From Nemertoderma westbladi (lineage: Eukaryota > Xenacoelomorpha > Nemertodermatida > Nemertodermatidae), in the NCBI GenBank assembly GCA_032718475.1, contig JAUCBJ010005699.1, positions 1 to 57,746 of the forward strand: 57,746 bases of DNA, given 5' to 3'. The notes below the pieces were generated by a model, which searched no databases, had not been told where the DNA came from, and was given only the letters and a program-made list of their open reading frames with translations. Below are positions 23,030-32,196 of the stretch, piece after piece. How positions within the stretch are numbered: the stretch's first letter is position 1; each line of letters opens with the position of its first letter. The translations under genes were made by a program, and so were the position numbers.

Positions 23030-23890
23030 ATGGCCACAGACACATATATCACTCTACTTTCAGATAGCTCATAAAACACTTACCCCAATAATAATCCTAG
23101 CGAGTTTACTGTTGATTTAGCCGAAGAATTATATATTGGTCCAAACGCTAAAATTGGGCTTGCCGAGCTTCAATACCAAGCAACATACAGTAATATTACG
23201 CTGCAAACTCAAATCTCGCTGTCAATCGGGGTAGATGCAAAAGATGCCAAATTATATAGTTTATTTCCTGGTATGCATAACTCTATTCAAGTCATTATTG
23301 ATGATATAAATAAACTGTTTAATTCTGAAGCGAAATATAGAGATTTCGAATTCATTTTTAATACAAATAATTATAGAATTAAATTTAAATTTCCTAAAAA
23401 GTTGAAAAAAATACAATTAAGTCTACGTGGTGATTTAATACAAATTCTAGGCTTAAAACCGTTATTGGATCGGAATCATCCGGATATTCCGAATTGGGAT
23501 ATATACAGTACCACTACAGTAGATGAATTAAGCAATATAGAACAGCCGATATTAATTTTAAATTATAGCGGACCAAAAATTTCGGAAATTGGCATTTTAG
23601 ATTTTCCAGCTCCCACGAATATAACACGTAATAAAGACACTATCTTTATATACACAGATATTATTAAGAGCTCATTTGTTGGTGACGCTTTAGCTCCGCT
23701 CTTAAGAACCTGCCCTTTAACGCAATTAAATCGAAAATATATTAATCACGAATACGAGAGCATTTGCTATTACCCGTTGTTGAATAAAAAACTAATTACT
23801 TTAATCAATCTTAATTACTTTACGTGACGGACAAGGCGAATTAATTAACTTCAGCGGAGGTCGCACTGTTATAACACTTAAGTTAATACG
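23030..23890 (+). pseudogene. Polinton minor-capsid-like protein, first paralogue (stop and frameshift)
   Basis: The ATG at 23030 (MATDTYITLLSDSS) is followed by a TAA at 23072-23074, then a frame open to 23827. A one-base shift near 23815 moves the last ~20 codons, with a conserved ending (GELINFSGGRTVITLKL), into another frame. Length without the lesions would be about 285 residues. The N-terminal region (YPNNNPSEFTV, AKIGLAELQY) and the C-terminal strand motif parallel the next gene (FPRNSASNYQI, NWVVGIKSIFY; DLNFEYGTTSITLHF). The two are therefore tandem paralogues, probably jelly-roll minor capsid/penton-type proteins; that role is inference from element context. The two lesions mean this copy is inactive unless suppressed. 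Confidence 0.6.
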
Positions 23891-23892
23891 GG

Positions 23893-24756
23893 GTGGCAGT
23901 GATGGATGAATTCTACGTAAGACTACCAAGTAACTCCTGTCCAATTGATTTTCCCCGCAATAGCGCTAGTAATTATCAGATTAATTTCCATGGCGCCTTA
24001 CCTATAAACCCAAACGAAAACTGGGTGGTAGGTATAAAAAGTATATTTTACTTAGCTATGTTGCCGTCCATGTATAACAATGTAGAGAATGTTATTTTAT
24101 TAAAAAAAGGAAAAAAAAATTTTGAGGATACACTTCCATCCGGTTTGTTCTACAGTATCAATGACATTATAGATTATTTTAACACGGGGGCGTTGAAAGA
24201 TAAATTACAAATAGTTGAAAATACTCAGCAAAATAGGTTGCAATTTATTTTAGGGAAAACTGTGCGAGAGTTATTTATAGGTCAACAATTAGCCTATTAT
24301 TTTGGAATTACTGAAAATAATCTCGGCGTGAATTTAAATCCAAATTTTAAAATTATTTTGAAGACGAAAAATAATATAAAGGGTTATTTAATAAAGGTTA
24401 TCGGAAATGGAGAAAAAGCTTACCAGATGGTATTTTTATGCCCTCAACCACCCAATTCTATTCCAGAACCTAAGTCGAACATGTACGTGACTACTAATAT
24501 AATTGAAAATCAATATATTAATGACTTTGGTTTAGCTTTACTTCGTCGTGTTGCGATACCTGATGACGTGAAATATGGTAGCGTAATAAATAAAGAATTT
24601 GTCAAGGATACAATTCATTATATCCCTGTAAAAAAATCATATAAGATAACATACATTCATATTGAAATAACAGACAAAGAAGGAAAAGATTTGAATTTTG
24701 AATATGGGACAACATCTATTACATTACACTTTAAACGCTTTAAACGAATAAATTAA
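23893..24756 (+). CDS. Polinton minor-capsid-like protein, second paralogue (287 aa)
   Basis: The ORF is intact. A short lead (MAVM) precedes DEFYVRLPSNSCPIDFPRNS; ATG 23902 could be the alternative start. The predicted protein is mostly beta-strand-like and lacks a signal peptide or membrane span. It ends with an ITDKEG-LNFEYG-TSITLHF pattern shared with the gene just upstream. Such paired ~285-residue proteins sit in the virion module of Polintons, next to the major capsid gene and protease. A penton or other minor capsid role is the best guess but is not proven by sequence alone. The stop is two bases before the next ATG, so the genes are tightly packed. Confidence 0.6.
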   Translation: MAVMDEFYVRLPSNSCPIDFPRNSASNYQINFHGALPINPNENWVVGIKSIFYLAMLPSMYNNVENVILLKKGKKNFEDTLPSGLFYSINDIIDYFNTGALKDKLQIVENTQQNRLQFILGKTVRELFIGQQLAYYFGITENNLGVNLNPNFKIILKTKNNIKGYLIKVIGNGEKAYQMVFLCPQPPNSIPEPKSNMYVTTNIIENQYINDFGLALLRRVAIPDDVKYGSVINKEFVKDTIHYIPVKKSYKITYIHIEITDKEGKDLNFEYGTTSITLHFKRFKRIN

Positions 24757-24757
24757 A

Positions 24758-25321
24758 ATGGATTCTGATTTATTTCAAAGATACAGTAAACCTCAATATG
24801 GTGGTGCAGACTCGAATCTTGCTGTTTTTAAAGGTGGAAGAAGTACCAGAGGGTCGATGCAAGTTCCTGTTTTTCGAGGTGGTTCATATATTGACCCTTA
24901 CGGTCAACAAATTGGCACATTTGGTACAAACTTAAAACAACGTCGTTTTCAGCGTTATCGTAGAGGTATGCGGGCAAATCAACACGGAGAAGGTATATTT
25001 ACAGACGCTTTATCGACATTGAAAAAATTTGGTAAGCCATTAGCTAAAAAAGTTTTACAGAAAGCTTTACCATTTACCACAAAATTTATGAGACAACACG
25101 TAATACCAAAAGGTAAGCGGGTCTTACATCAGCAGGCTAATACGGTTATTAATAAAGCATTAAATAAAATGAAACCGTCAACAAGGTCAGTTGTAGAAAA
25201 AGTTTATAGAGATTTAAAGCGACCCGCTAGACCAATGTCTATGAACATACATCATCGACGTAGTAATAAAAATAAAAAAATAAAGGGCAAACTGAAACAC
25301 TGCGAAAAAAGTATTTTTTAA
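24758..25321 (+). CDS. Basic Polinton virion protein, core-like (187 aa)
   Basis: A small, strongly basic protein. The first 85 residues hold several Gly-rich turns (YGGADSN, VFKGGRS, VFRGGSY), and the rest is rich in Lys/Arg (LKQRRFQRYRRGMR; KKVLQKALPF; KNKKIKGKLKHCEK). A central amphipathic stretch (ALSTLKKFGKPLAKKVLQK) could bind DNA or membranes. Basic proteins of this kind lie beside the capsid genes in Polintons and resemble adenovirus core proteins in composition. I infer a DNA-condensing or minor virion role, without a recognised domain. The gene begins one base after the previous stop codon and ends two bases before the next ATG, as in a compact cassette. Confidence 0.5.
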   Translation: MDSDLFQRYSKPQYGGADSNLAVFKGGRSTRGSMQVPVFRGGSYIDPYGQQIGTFGTNLKQRRFQRYRRGMRANQHGEGIFTDALSTLKKFGKPLAKKVLQKALPFTTKFMRQHVIPKGKRVLHQQANTVINKALNKMKPSTRSVVEKVYRDLKRPARPMSMNIHHRRSNKNKKIKGKLKHCEKSIF

Positions 25322-25323
25322 TA

Positions 25324-26583
25324 ATGTCAATTATTAAGGAATTAGATTTATTTTCTACACAGCCAATACAGACTGAATTTAAAGCAAAGCATTATGAAAC
25401 AATTTACCCCGTATCTAATCTCAGAAGTGAATCTAGGGAGGTCACGTTCCTTGTACCGAGATCCAATGAATTCTATACGAAACGACAAGACGCGTTATTA
25501 ATTACAAAATGTACTGTACGATGGGATAGACGACTTGAAAACTCCCATATATATATGTTGAATTACCCCGCTGAAACTATGTGGAGTGATATTAAAATAG
25601 ACCTTAATGAGAAGCAGGTTGAAAATAGCAATAACCATTATTTCTACAAGTCGTACTTATCCAATTTATTATTTACAACTTACAAGGATAAAAATGGGCT
25701 ACTGGGTGCGGGTGGCTTTCATCAACCTTTATCTGAACATGGAAATGAAATTGACCCAGGCGCGCATCCTATTGGTGATGCCTTTAGTAAATAAATGCAA
25801 TTTGTAAGTGGATTGACAATTGATTTTGATACTGAAACTAAAATAATACAACCCGGGTATGATTTAAGAATGCATTTTAGAAAAGTATCAAATTCGTTTA
25901 TTTTTAAAATCACTCCAAACGCAAACGCTGTGACAAATCTTCGGTTAGAATTAGATGAAATAAAGATCCTAATCCCTAGAATGGAGGTTAATCCGGTAAT
26001 AGAAAGCAGTCACCTAAAAGGTTTAGAGAGTTACGATATTGAATATCAATTCCAAAAAAAGGAGGTGACAACATTTACTATTCCCGCACAAACCACAAAT
26101 TACACCCAAACAAACATATTTGATGGTAAAAAACCCAAATTAGTTATTATCGGCTTCATAACAAATAACGCTTATTCGGGAGAATTAATTAGCAATCCCT
26201 TGAAATTTGAACATTTTAACCATAGACGCGCAGAACTGATTGTAGACGGTCTTCCAGTAGGTGGTGTAATATACGAGCCTAATTTTACAGATGGAACATA
26301 TATTTTTGAGTATACTCAATTAATGAAGAACATTAATACATATATTAACGGTTATGGAGGTAATAATATAGACCATGAAACCTACTTAGGTAATTGCCCC
26401 ATCCTATCCTGGGACCTAACCGCCAACGGCTATGTTAGAGATCCGCAACCGTCGATATATACTAACGGTCAATTAAAATTAAGATTTGCCGAACCGTTGG
26501 TTGAAACCATAAATGTAATCGTTTTTAATATTTATGATCAATCATTAAGTTTAAATAGCAGGAAAGAAATACATATCGATTAA
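25324..26583 (+). pseudogene. Polinton capsid protein (F54H12.2-like), split by one in-frame stop
   Basis: Two ORFs, 25324-25794 and 25795-26583, share a frame and are divided only by a TAA at 25792-25794. Together they match the length (~420 residues) and motifs of the capsid protein that automated annotation calls F54H12.2-like in animals. The N-terminus is KELDLFSTQPIQTEF; the middle reads TLRL-like strands (NLRLELDEIKI), HRRAELIVDG and EPNFTDGTYIFEYTQLM; the end is LKLRFAEPLVETINVIVFNIYD. I judge it the likely double-jelly-roll major capsid protein, from family context. The lone stop, after AFSK, either inactivates the copy or is an assembly/sequence error. The next gene starts two bases later. 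Confidence 0.72.
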
Positions 26584-26585
26584 GT

Positions 26586-26984
26586 ATGTTATCTACAGAG
26601 GACCTTGATATGTTTCCAGTGGGTGGTCACTATTTGGGTGCGTTTCCAGCTAATAAATTACCTAAATTAGATAATAATAAGCGGCAGGATTATGGGCTAA
26701 TAGTAAATACCGATAAAGAGCATCTGCCTGGTATTCATTGGATCGCAATATATATACGAGATAATGAGGCCGAAGTATTTGACTCGTTTGGACCAAAATA
26801 TCCAAACAGATGCATCAAAAAATGGCTTGAGAAAAATTCCGCAAGGTGGCGTACTACTCGCAAACAATTTCAAGACCCAAGGAGGACCACATGCGGTCTG
26901 TACTGTCTTTATTATTTGGTAAATCGTATTCACACAATCTATCCAATGAGAGCGTTTACATATAATGTGGAAATAAATAAATAA
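26586..26984 (+). CDS. Adenain-like cysteine protease (Polinton PRO)
   Basis: This is a 132-residue maturation protease of the adenovirus-type (C5/Ulp1-fold) family. The catalytic set is visible: His51 in GIHWIAIYI, Asp66 in VFDSFG, Gln96 in KQFQD, and Cys103 in TTCGLYCLYYL. The order H-D-Q-C and the spacing match adenain and Polinton PRO. The ORF has no lesion. In related viruses the enzyme cleaves capsid and core precursors in the particle. It follows the capsid gene directly, with a two-base gap, and 88 AT-rich bases separate it from the next gene. The length is short for adenain (~200) but usual for Polinton versions. Confidence 0.88.
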   Translation: MLSTEDLDMFPVGGHYLGAFPANKLPKLDNNKRQDYGLIVNTDKEHLPGIHWIAIYIRDNEAEVFDSFGPKYPNRCIKKWLEKNSARWRTTRKQFQDPRRTTCGLYCLYYLVNRIHTIYPMRAFTYNVEINK

Positions 26985-27072
26985 TATTATATAAATGGCT
27001 TGTTAATTATTATAAAATAAACCAACATGCGTTGTAATTAATCATTTAACTTGCTTTTGTTTATCAGATAAA

Positions 27073-27672
27073 ATGGATAATATTATTTTTGTTGATTTTC
27101 AATATTATAAGATAGACAATAAAGTGTATCTGGTAGTATTTAAAGAATTTGCAATATTCGATTCTAATTACACCAAAACTAATGTAAAGACGTTTTTAAT
27201 TAAAGGCCCGTCTAATATTAAGTTATCAGCTTTAGATGCAGCCCACGTAAACAATTTACGGGATATGACTTCTCACTTGCCCTGGGACTATGGGGACATT
27301 TCTCAAGATGACTTTAAAAAATATATGAAGAGACATTTAAAATATAAAAAAAATATTCATGTATTTGGGTTGCTGAAGCAGGCAATATTAGTTTCCCAAC
27401 TCGATGTTCTCGAGCCAAATTCGGTGGAGAGATTGGGAATATATAAGCAATATCACGATTATTTAACCCCTTGTCGGTTTCACGACCGATTCACTACAGT
27501 AGAAAATAAATGTGCGTTCCACTTAAACATAAGGGATAACTGTCTGCGATACTGCTCAGCAAAACGCGTTGGGGGGTATGAGATGCTACACTTTTTCATG
27601 AGAAAGCGTTTAACTGCGACTGATGATGATGATAAACAGAAAGAAATAACTGCGGTGGAAGATGTACTGTAG
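27073..27672 (+). CDS. Unknown Polinton-associated protein (199 aa, Cys/His-rich C-terminus)
   Basis: An intact ORF from the ATG at 27073 after a short AT-rich gap. It starts MDNIIFVDFQYYK...VYLVVFKEFAIFD, a strand pattern like the first beta strands of RNase-H/DnaQ-fold nucleases, but I cannot identify the remaining catalytic acids and do not claim activity. Residues ~152-182 hold several Cys and His (CRFHDRF, NKCAFHL, DNCLRYC) that might bind zinc. The end is acidic (TDDDDKQKE). It is the last plus-strand gene of the Polinton block. Its family is not recognised with certainty; I recall similar FVDFQ-starting proteins near insect Polintons, which is weak evidence. Confidence 0.5.
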   Translation: MDNIIFVDFQYYKIDNKVYLVVFKEFAIFDSNYTKTNVKTFLIKGPSNIKLSALDAAHVNNLRDMTSHLPWDYGDISQDDFKKYMKRHLKYKKNIHVFGLLKQAILVSQLDVLEPNSVERLGIYKQYHDYLTPCRFHDRFTTVENKCAFHLNIRDNCLRYCSAKRVGGYEMLHFFMRKRLTATDDDDKQKEITAVEDVL

Positions 27673-28085
27673 GTTTACTCTAAGCATGTAATGTGATGGG
27701 ATATAATATAATTTTATTTTGGTGATGATCTTGATGTTAATATAAAAATATAATAAAATATAATTTTTTTACAACAAGTTCTCTAAAAAGAGTCAATTGC
27801 GCTAGGTTAACCATACACATTTAACAATATGATGTAGACGTAACATGTACAGTAAGTATTCTCGATATCATTCTAATATAGATGTACTGGTATTGCGAAA
27901 CATCCTATACATCGCAAACTAATAACACATACAGTAGTTGACTAGTAATATTAGTCAGAAATGCAACATAAACTGTATAGGATGTAGTGTTAACCTGTTG
28001 GTACCGGTACTGATAAATTCAATAATTTATTATAGGCCTAACCACAACTGTCATCCGCTTTATCAGTACCGGTAGTGTTTTACTC
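27673..28085. other. AT-rich intergenic region
   Basis: This stretch lies downstream of the last plus-strand Polinton gene and contains AATAAA-like sequences (about 27747-27765) that could serve polyadenylation. It has ACCGGT palindromes near 28004 and 28070 and no supported ORF. Confidence 0.4.
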
Positions 28086-28790
28086 TTCCAACACTGTAGT
28101 CACAGTCTACTGGTATCAGTACAGCAGTAATCTGAAGCAATAGCATACTGCTGTCATGATCCGGATTACACGCAGGGGTCTCACATATAGGGATTAGATC
28201 ACCTACCCAAACAATACAGTACTGCAGTACAGTCGTTGTTGTTGTAACAGCATAGTTAGATACAGCATACTGATTTCCTTTGATTAGCATTGTACCGCAG
28301 TACCGGTACCGCAGTATTAATGTAACAGTACCCGCAGTAACAAACTAGGCTAATGTATACAATATCGTGAGCCAGTTACATCAGATGTGTACGCTGTCAG
28401 CCACACTGCGGGGGATGCGGTCAACCTCGCAGCTCCTATCCACAACTGTCATCCACTTTATCAGTACAGCAGTAATCTGATGCAATAGCATTTGTTTTTT
28501 TTCACCTATAAGGATACTGCTGTCTACCCGAACCTTGATTAGCATACTGCTGTCATAACCTAGAAGGCACGCGTGGCTCTCACATATAGGGATTAGATCA
28601 CCTACCCAAACAATACAGTACTGCAGTACTGTCGTTGTTGTTGTTGTAACAGTATAGTCAGATACAGCATGTTGATTTCCTTTAATTAGCATTGTACCGC
28701 AGTACCGCTACTACAGTATTAATGTAACAGTACCCGCAGTAACAAACTAAACCATTGTATACAATATCGTGAGCCAGTTACAATCGGATG
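28086..28790 (+). repeat. Two-copy tandem repeat, period ~400-412 bp
   Basis: The block TCACATATAGGGATTAGATCACC at 28181 recurs at 28580, and TGTAACAGTACCCGCAGTAACAAACTA at 28321 recurs at 28733. The second unit carries a short extra insertion near 28498-28545. Both ORF-like readings on the minus strand are repeat translations, not genes. Confidence 0.75.
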
Positions 28791-28849
28791 TGCGCACAGT
28801 CAGCCACGCTGCTGGGAAGCGGTCCACCTCGCAGCCGCCCAGCCACCCT

Positions 28850-29020
28850 CGCAGCTAGTCACGCAGTCAGCCTCGCGGCACGCAGTCAGCCTCGCGGCAT
28901 GCAGTCAGCCTCGCGGCACGCAGTCAGCATCGCGGCACGCAGTCAGCCTCGCGGCACGCAGTCAGCCTCGTGGTCGGTCATGCAGTCAGCCAGCCAGCCA
29001 CGCGGCTTGGCACGCAGTCA
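28850..29020 (+). repeat. GC-rich 19-bp minisatellite
   Basis: About seven to eight imperfect units of CACGCAGTCAGCCTCGCGG lie directly after the 400-bp tandem repeat. Their GC content contrasts sharply with the AT-rich surroundings. Confidence 0.8.
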
Positions 29021-29341
29021 GCCCGTGAGAGTCATACTTATTCAAACGAGGTTAGTTTTCCCTAACTACCGATAGATTGATTAAAAAAATAATAATGTTT
29101 AATTTTCACCTTCTAATCACCAACACCTAAAGTCACAACACCAAACATTAATAAATAATTAACAAGTTTACTAAATATAGGGTAATAAATGTGAAATTTG
29201 CTAGGTGAACACATTAAAGTACATTTACCAGTATGAAAGCAGCAAATGACTACGGTATTATTTATTCTTATTTTGCAATTATTAAAAATTTCAGGTTCAT
29301 ATATAACTTGAAGTTGCACATTATCAAAGACAACATAAAAC

Positions 29342-29480
29342 CCGGTGTAACAGAAAAATATGCCCCCCCGGGAAATGTGCCCGGGGGGGCATATTTTCCT
29401 AGGAAAAAATGCCCCCCCGGGCAAATTTCCCTAGGAAAAAATGCCCCCCCTTAGGAAATTATGCCCCCCCTGAATTATAC
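29342..29480. repeat. Ginger left terminal region with C/G hairpins
   Basis: The four bases CCGG (target duplication) are followed by the terminus and a perfect 15-bp stem: ATATGCCCCCCCGGG at 29358-29372 pairs with 29380-29394 around a 7-base loop. Further TTTCCTAGGAAA palindromes and poly-C tracts follow. A matching but diverged right-hand region lies at about 31738-31897. Confidence 0.8.
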
Positions 29481-29482
29481 TA

Positions 29483-29735
29483 TTTAACTGAAGACTGTCT
29501 GACTCTTTATCAACATCATATATTAATGATAGTAAATGGCTGAATGGCCAACCAAATTAAATCTTTAATAATTGAATTAGCAAATCAAGTTTTGTAATAT
29601 TTTGTATTTTACTGAAGACTGTCTGACTCTTTATTATCAACATCATATATTAATGATAGTAAATGGCTGAATGGCCAACCAAATTAAATCTTTAATAATT
29701 GAATTAGCAAATCAAGTTTTGTAATATAGACAATG
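29483..29735. repeat. 125-bp tandem duplication covering the 3' end of the Ginger gene
   Basis: The block CTGAAGACTGTCTGACTCTTTA...AATCAAGTTTTGTAATAT occurs twice back to back (from about 29488 and 29613). The second copy includes the last codons and stop of the integrase gene (29704 onward), so the first copy is a relic of the gene's 3' end. Confidence 0.8.
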
Positions 29736-31206
29736 TGTCCACGTCGTCGGAGGGAGACTGGTGATTTATCTTTCGGGTTTTCTTACCCTTCTTGGTTAGG
29801 TTCACTTGAAAATCTTCCAATGAATGGAATTTTTTCAGTTTACTACCATTAGCTGTACTTTTTAATTCTATTCCAAGGCTGTTCTTCAGCTTATAGACAC
29901 CCTTTGACAGTATAGCTGAAATTGAATATGGACCCAACCAAGAAGGTTGCAACTTACCACCCTTGCGCTGATCATTACGGGAATTTCGCAACAAAACGTT
30001 GTCATCAATTTTATAACTTGTGGCATTCCGTCGACTATTATACGCCTTCTGTTGTCGTTCCTGCGCTTTGCCAATATTCGATAGCGCTGCAGAAGTGATT
30101 GCAGCGCGAGTAGATTTCATCCTTTGAACAGCCTCCTCTACTTCCGCCTCTTCGAGATTAGTACCTTTCTCTGACATTACGTAATCATGATCAGCATGGT
30201 CAACGTGACCAGTGGAATTGGGTCTGGGATTAAAAGTCAATTCAATAGGTAGTATCGGTTTGCGCCCAAACATCAACTCAAAAGGACTAAAACGTGTGGA
30301 TGCGTTAACACTTGTCCGATATCCAAAAAGGACAGCATTGATGTAGATGTCCCAGTCGTTCTGGTTATCGTTGACAAACTTAACCAGAGCTGTCTTGAGC
30401 GTTTTATTAAAACGCTCATCGAGGCCGTTCGTTTGAGGATGGTAGGCGGAGGAAACACGATGGTCTGTCCCTGTAAATGAAAACAACGCATCGTTGACGT
30501 TTGCGACAAATTCACGACCTTGGTCCGACATAACTATCTCAGCAACTCCGTATCGGGTTAACAGCTCATATAGAAACTCGGCAACAAGGTAAGCATCTTT
30601 GCTGGGTATAGCTTTAGCTTCAGGCCACTTCGAAAAATAGTCGGTACATGTAATAATATACTTGTTCCCCTTTGAAGTAACCGTAAGTGGGCCGACTAAA
30701 TCGATACCGATGCGACTCCAAACTGTACCGTGGATTTCAATGGACTGGAGCTCTAATCCGGTTTTAGAAATCAACTTTGATGAACGTTGGCATATTTCGC
30801 AGTGCTTCACAAATTCTCCTACGTCCCGAGACAATGAATACCAGAAATATCTCGTACAGATTTTTTCCAGGGTCTTGTCCCGCCCGAGATGGGCAGCGAT
30901 AGCATCTGAATGGCAGGCTCCGATTATCTTCAGTTGATCGGAAGAAGAGGCAACCCAACGTCTGGGCTTTCTGGCTTCAACACCGTCGTTTTCCTTTCCT
31001 TCCTTTGACTTTTTACTGAGGTTGTAGAACAGTTGAGAATCTTTCAGATAAAACCTTGTGGCTTTCCGACGAATCTCCCGTTTATTTTCCTTTGAAGTTC
31101 CGTCGTTATAAGTACCGTTCGATAAGTAACGGAATATAGCATTGTAATCGGCGCATTCAGACTCACCCATGTCTAGTTTGAGTAGGTAGCTGGGTAGTCC
31201 TAACAC
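29704..31206 (-). CDS. Ginger transposase: gypsy-type integrase (500 aa)
   Basis: The single ORF is intact. An HHCC zinc finger (His99 in ACHSD, His106 in AHLGRD, Cys136 and Cys139 in HCEICQ) precedes a catalytic core with Asp169 (GIDLVGPL), Asp228 (MSDQGREFV) and Glu264 (GLDERFNKTL). The second spacing is exactly 35 residues (DD35E). Residues ~420-440 have a GPY-type module (SWLGPYSI). This enzyme would cut and join the element ends. The start could be Met1 or Met13 (MGESECADY). Ty3/gypsy and Polinton integrases are close relatives, but the flanking terminal repeats and CCGG duplication assign it to a Ginger1-like transposon rather than to the Polinton itself. Confidence 0.85.
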   Translation of the reverse strand: MLGLPSYLLKLDMGESECADYNAIFRYLSNGTYNDGTSKENKREIRRKATRFYLKDSQLFYNLSKKSKEGKENDGVEARKPRRWVASSSDQLKIIGACHSDAIAAHLGRDKTLEKICTRYFWYSLSRDVGEFVKHCEICQRSSKLISKTGLELQSIEIHGTVWSRIGIDLVGPLTVTSKGNKYIITCTDYFSKWPEAKAIPSKDAYLVAEFLYELLTRYGVAEIVMSDQGREFVANVNDALFSFTGTDHRVSSAYHPQTNGLDERFNKTLKTALVKFVNDNQNDWDIYINAVLFGYRTSVNASTRFSPFELMFGRKPILPIELTFNPRPNSTGHVDHADHDYVMSEKGTNLEEAEVEEAVQRMKSTRAAITSAALSNIGKAQERQQKAYNSRRNATSYKIDDNVLLRNSRNDQRKGGKLQPSWLGPYSISAILSKGVYKLKNSLGIELKSTANGSKLKKFHSLEDFQVNLTKKGKKTRKINHQSPSDDVDTLSILQNLIC

Positions 31207-31897
31207 TGTGAGACTGTACCAGTAGGCCTATAACTCGATATGGTGATATGGTCTGAACTATAAACTCCAACTATGAAACTTCATATAGTACAGTTACAGT
31301 TCTGCAGTTAGTACCGGTGGTGTTACAGTGGTGGTGTTTTCTAACCAAAACAATAAACTAATCTCCATTACTTAATTAACGGAAAGGATCAGGTTACAGT
31401 GGTGGGCTTTTCTAACCAAAACAATAAACAATATCTCAATAACATAGCGTATTTCATACTTATAGTCTTATTTTTGCAATACGAAAATACCAACGGTACG
31501 GATATGAACTATAACTCACACCCGCACTGCTGTTATACCAGTACCGTACTTACTACAGTAGCCTACTGACTTAGATACTTCAGTATGCTGTTCTACATCC
31601 CTTACTGCCTTACCTGCTTACCTACTGGCAGACCAGTACCGTACTATTCTTCCAACTATTACAAGTTCTGCAGTTGGTAGATTAAAAGTGGCTACCAGCA
31701 GACCGGTATCGTACCAGTTTTCAGACTTTTGACAGTTTGAGGGGGGGCTAATTTTCCTGAGGGGAGGCATTATTTCCTAAGGAGAAAATGCCCCCCCGGG
31801 CTAAATTTCCTAGGAAAAATTGCCCGGGGGGACATAATATCCTAGGAAATAATGCCCCGGGGGGCATATTCTAGGGGGGGCTGATTTCCTTGTGACA
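31207..31897 (-). other. Ginger 5' region and right terminus
   Basis: This is the non-coding region upstream of the integrase start, ending in the right terminal region. Poly-C/poly-G tracts and CCTAGG palindromes lie at 31738-31890. No promoter motif can be assigned. Confidence 0.5.
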
Positions 31898-31901
31898 CCG
31901 G

Positions 31902-32196
31902 TATTGTTTATCAATAACCTATAGACTACAGACTTAATACTAAAAATATAAGTACATAAATTAACAGATTTTAAAATCAAATTAATACTAGTTTTATCAA
32001 ATATATGCTTTTTTACTTTTTGGAAATTATACTTACTGCCTAATAATGTAATACGACCATTTTTAAATATTAATAATGTGGCACCAAATATCTTAGATAT
32101 ATAAACTGACTTGGTTTGAGTATGTGTTTACCAGATAATTGATTTTTTAATTCTTTAAAATTAATCGCTGACACTTGCTGGCAACTTACATTCTTA
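31902..32196. other. AT-rich region between Ginger and PolB 3' end
   Basis: Non-coding sequence downstream of PolB (which reads leftward). Nothing recognisable beyond AT-rich sequence and short T runs. Confidence 0.4.

Larger units (their letters stand above)
29346..31897 (-). mobile_element. Ginger1-like DNA transposon (2552 bp) with CCGG target duplication
   Basis: The left end starts TGTAACAGAAAAATATGCCCCCCC (29346); the right end, read inward on the opposite strand from 31897, starts TGTCACAAGGAAATCAGCCCCCCC. Both fit the TGTNR terminus of Ginger elements. Both sides carry CCGG (29342-29345 and 31898-31901) as a 4-bp target duplication. The only gene is a gypsy-type integrase on the minus strand. 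The terminal repeats are C/G-rich with hairpins, and ~125 bp near the left end is duplicated in tandem. The element sits inside the Polinton block, so it inserted afterwards. Confidence 0.85.

Noticed and set aside
28381-29075. ORFs across the tandem repeats and the 19-bp minisatellite
   Set aside because: They follow repeat units and have no start context or domain.
29704-31206. Calling this integrase the Polinton's own integrase
   Set aside because: It lies inside an element with its own termini and CCGG target duplication.
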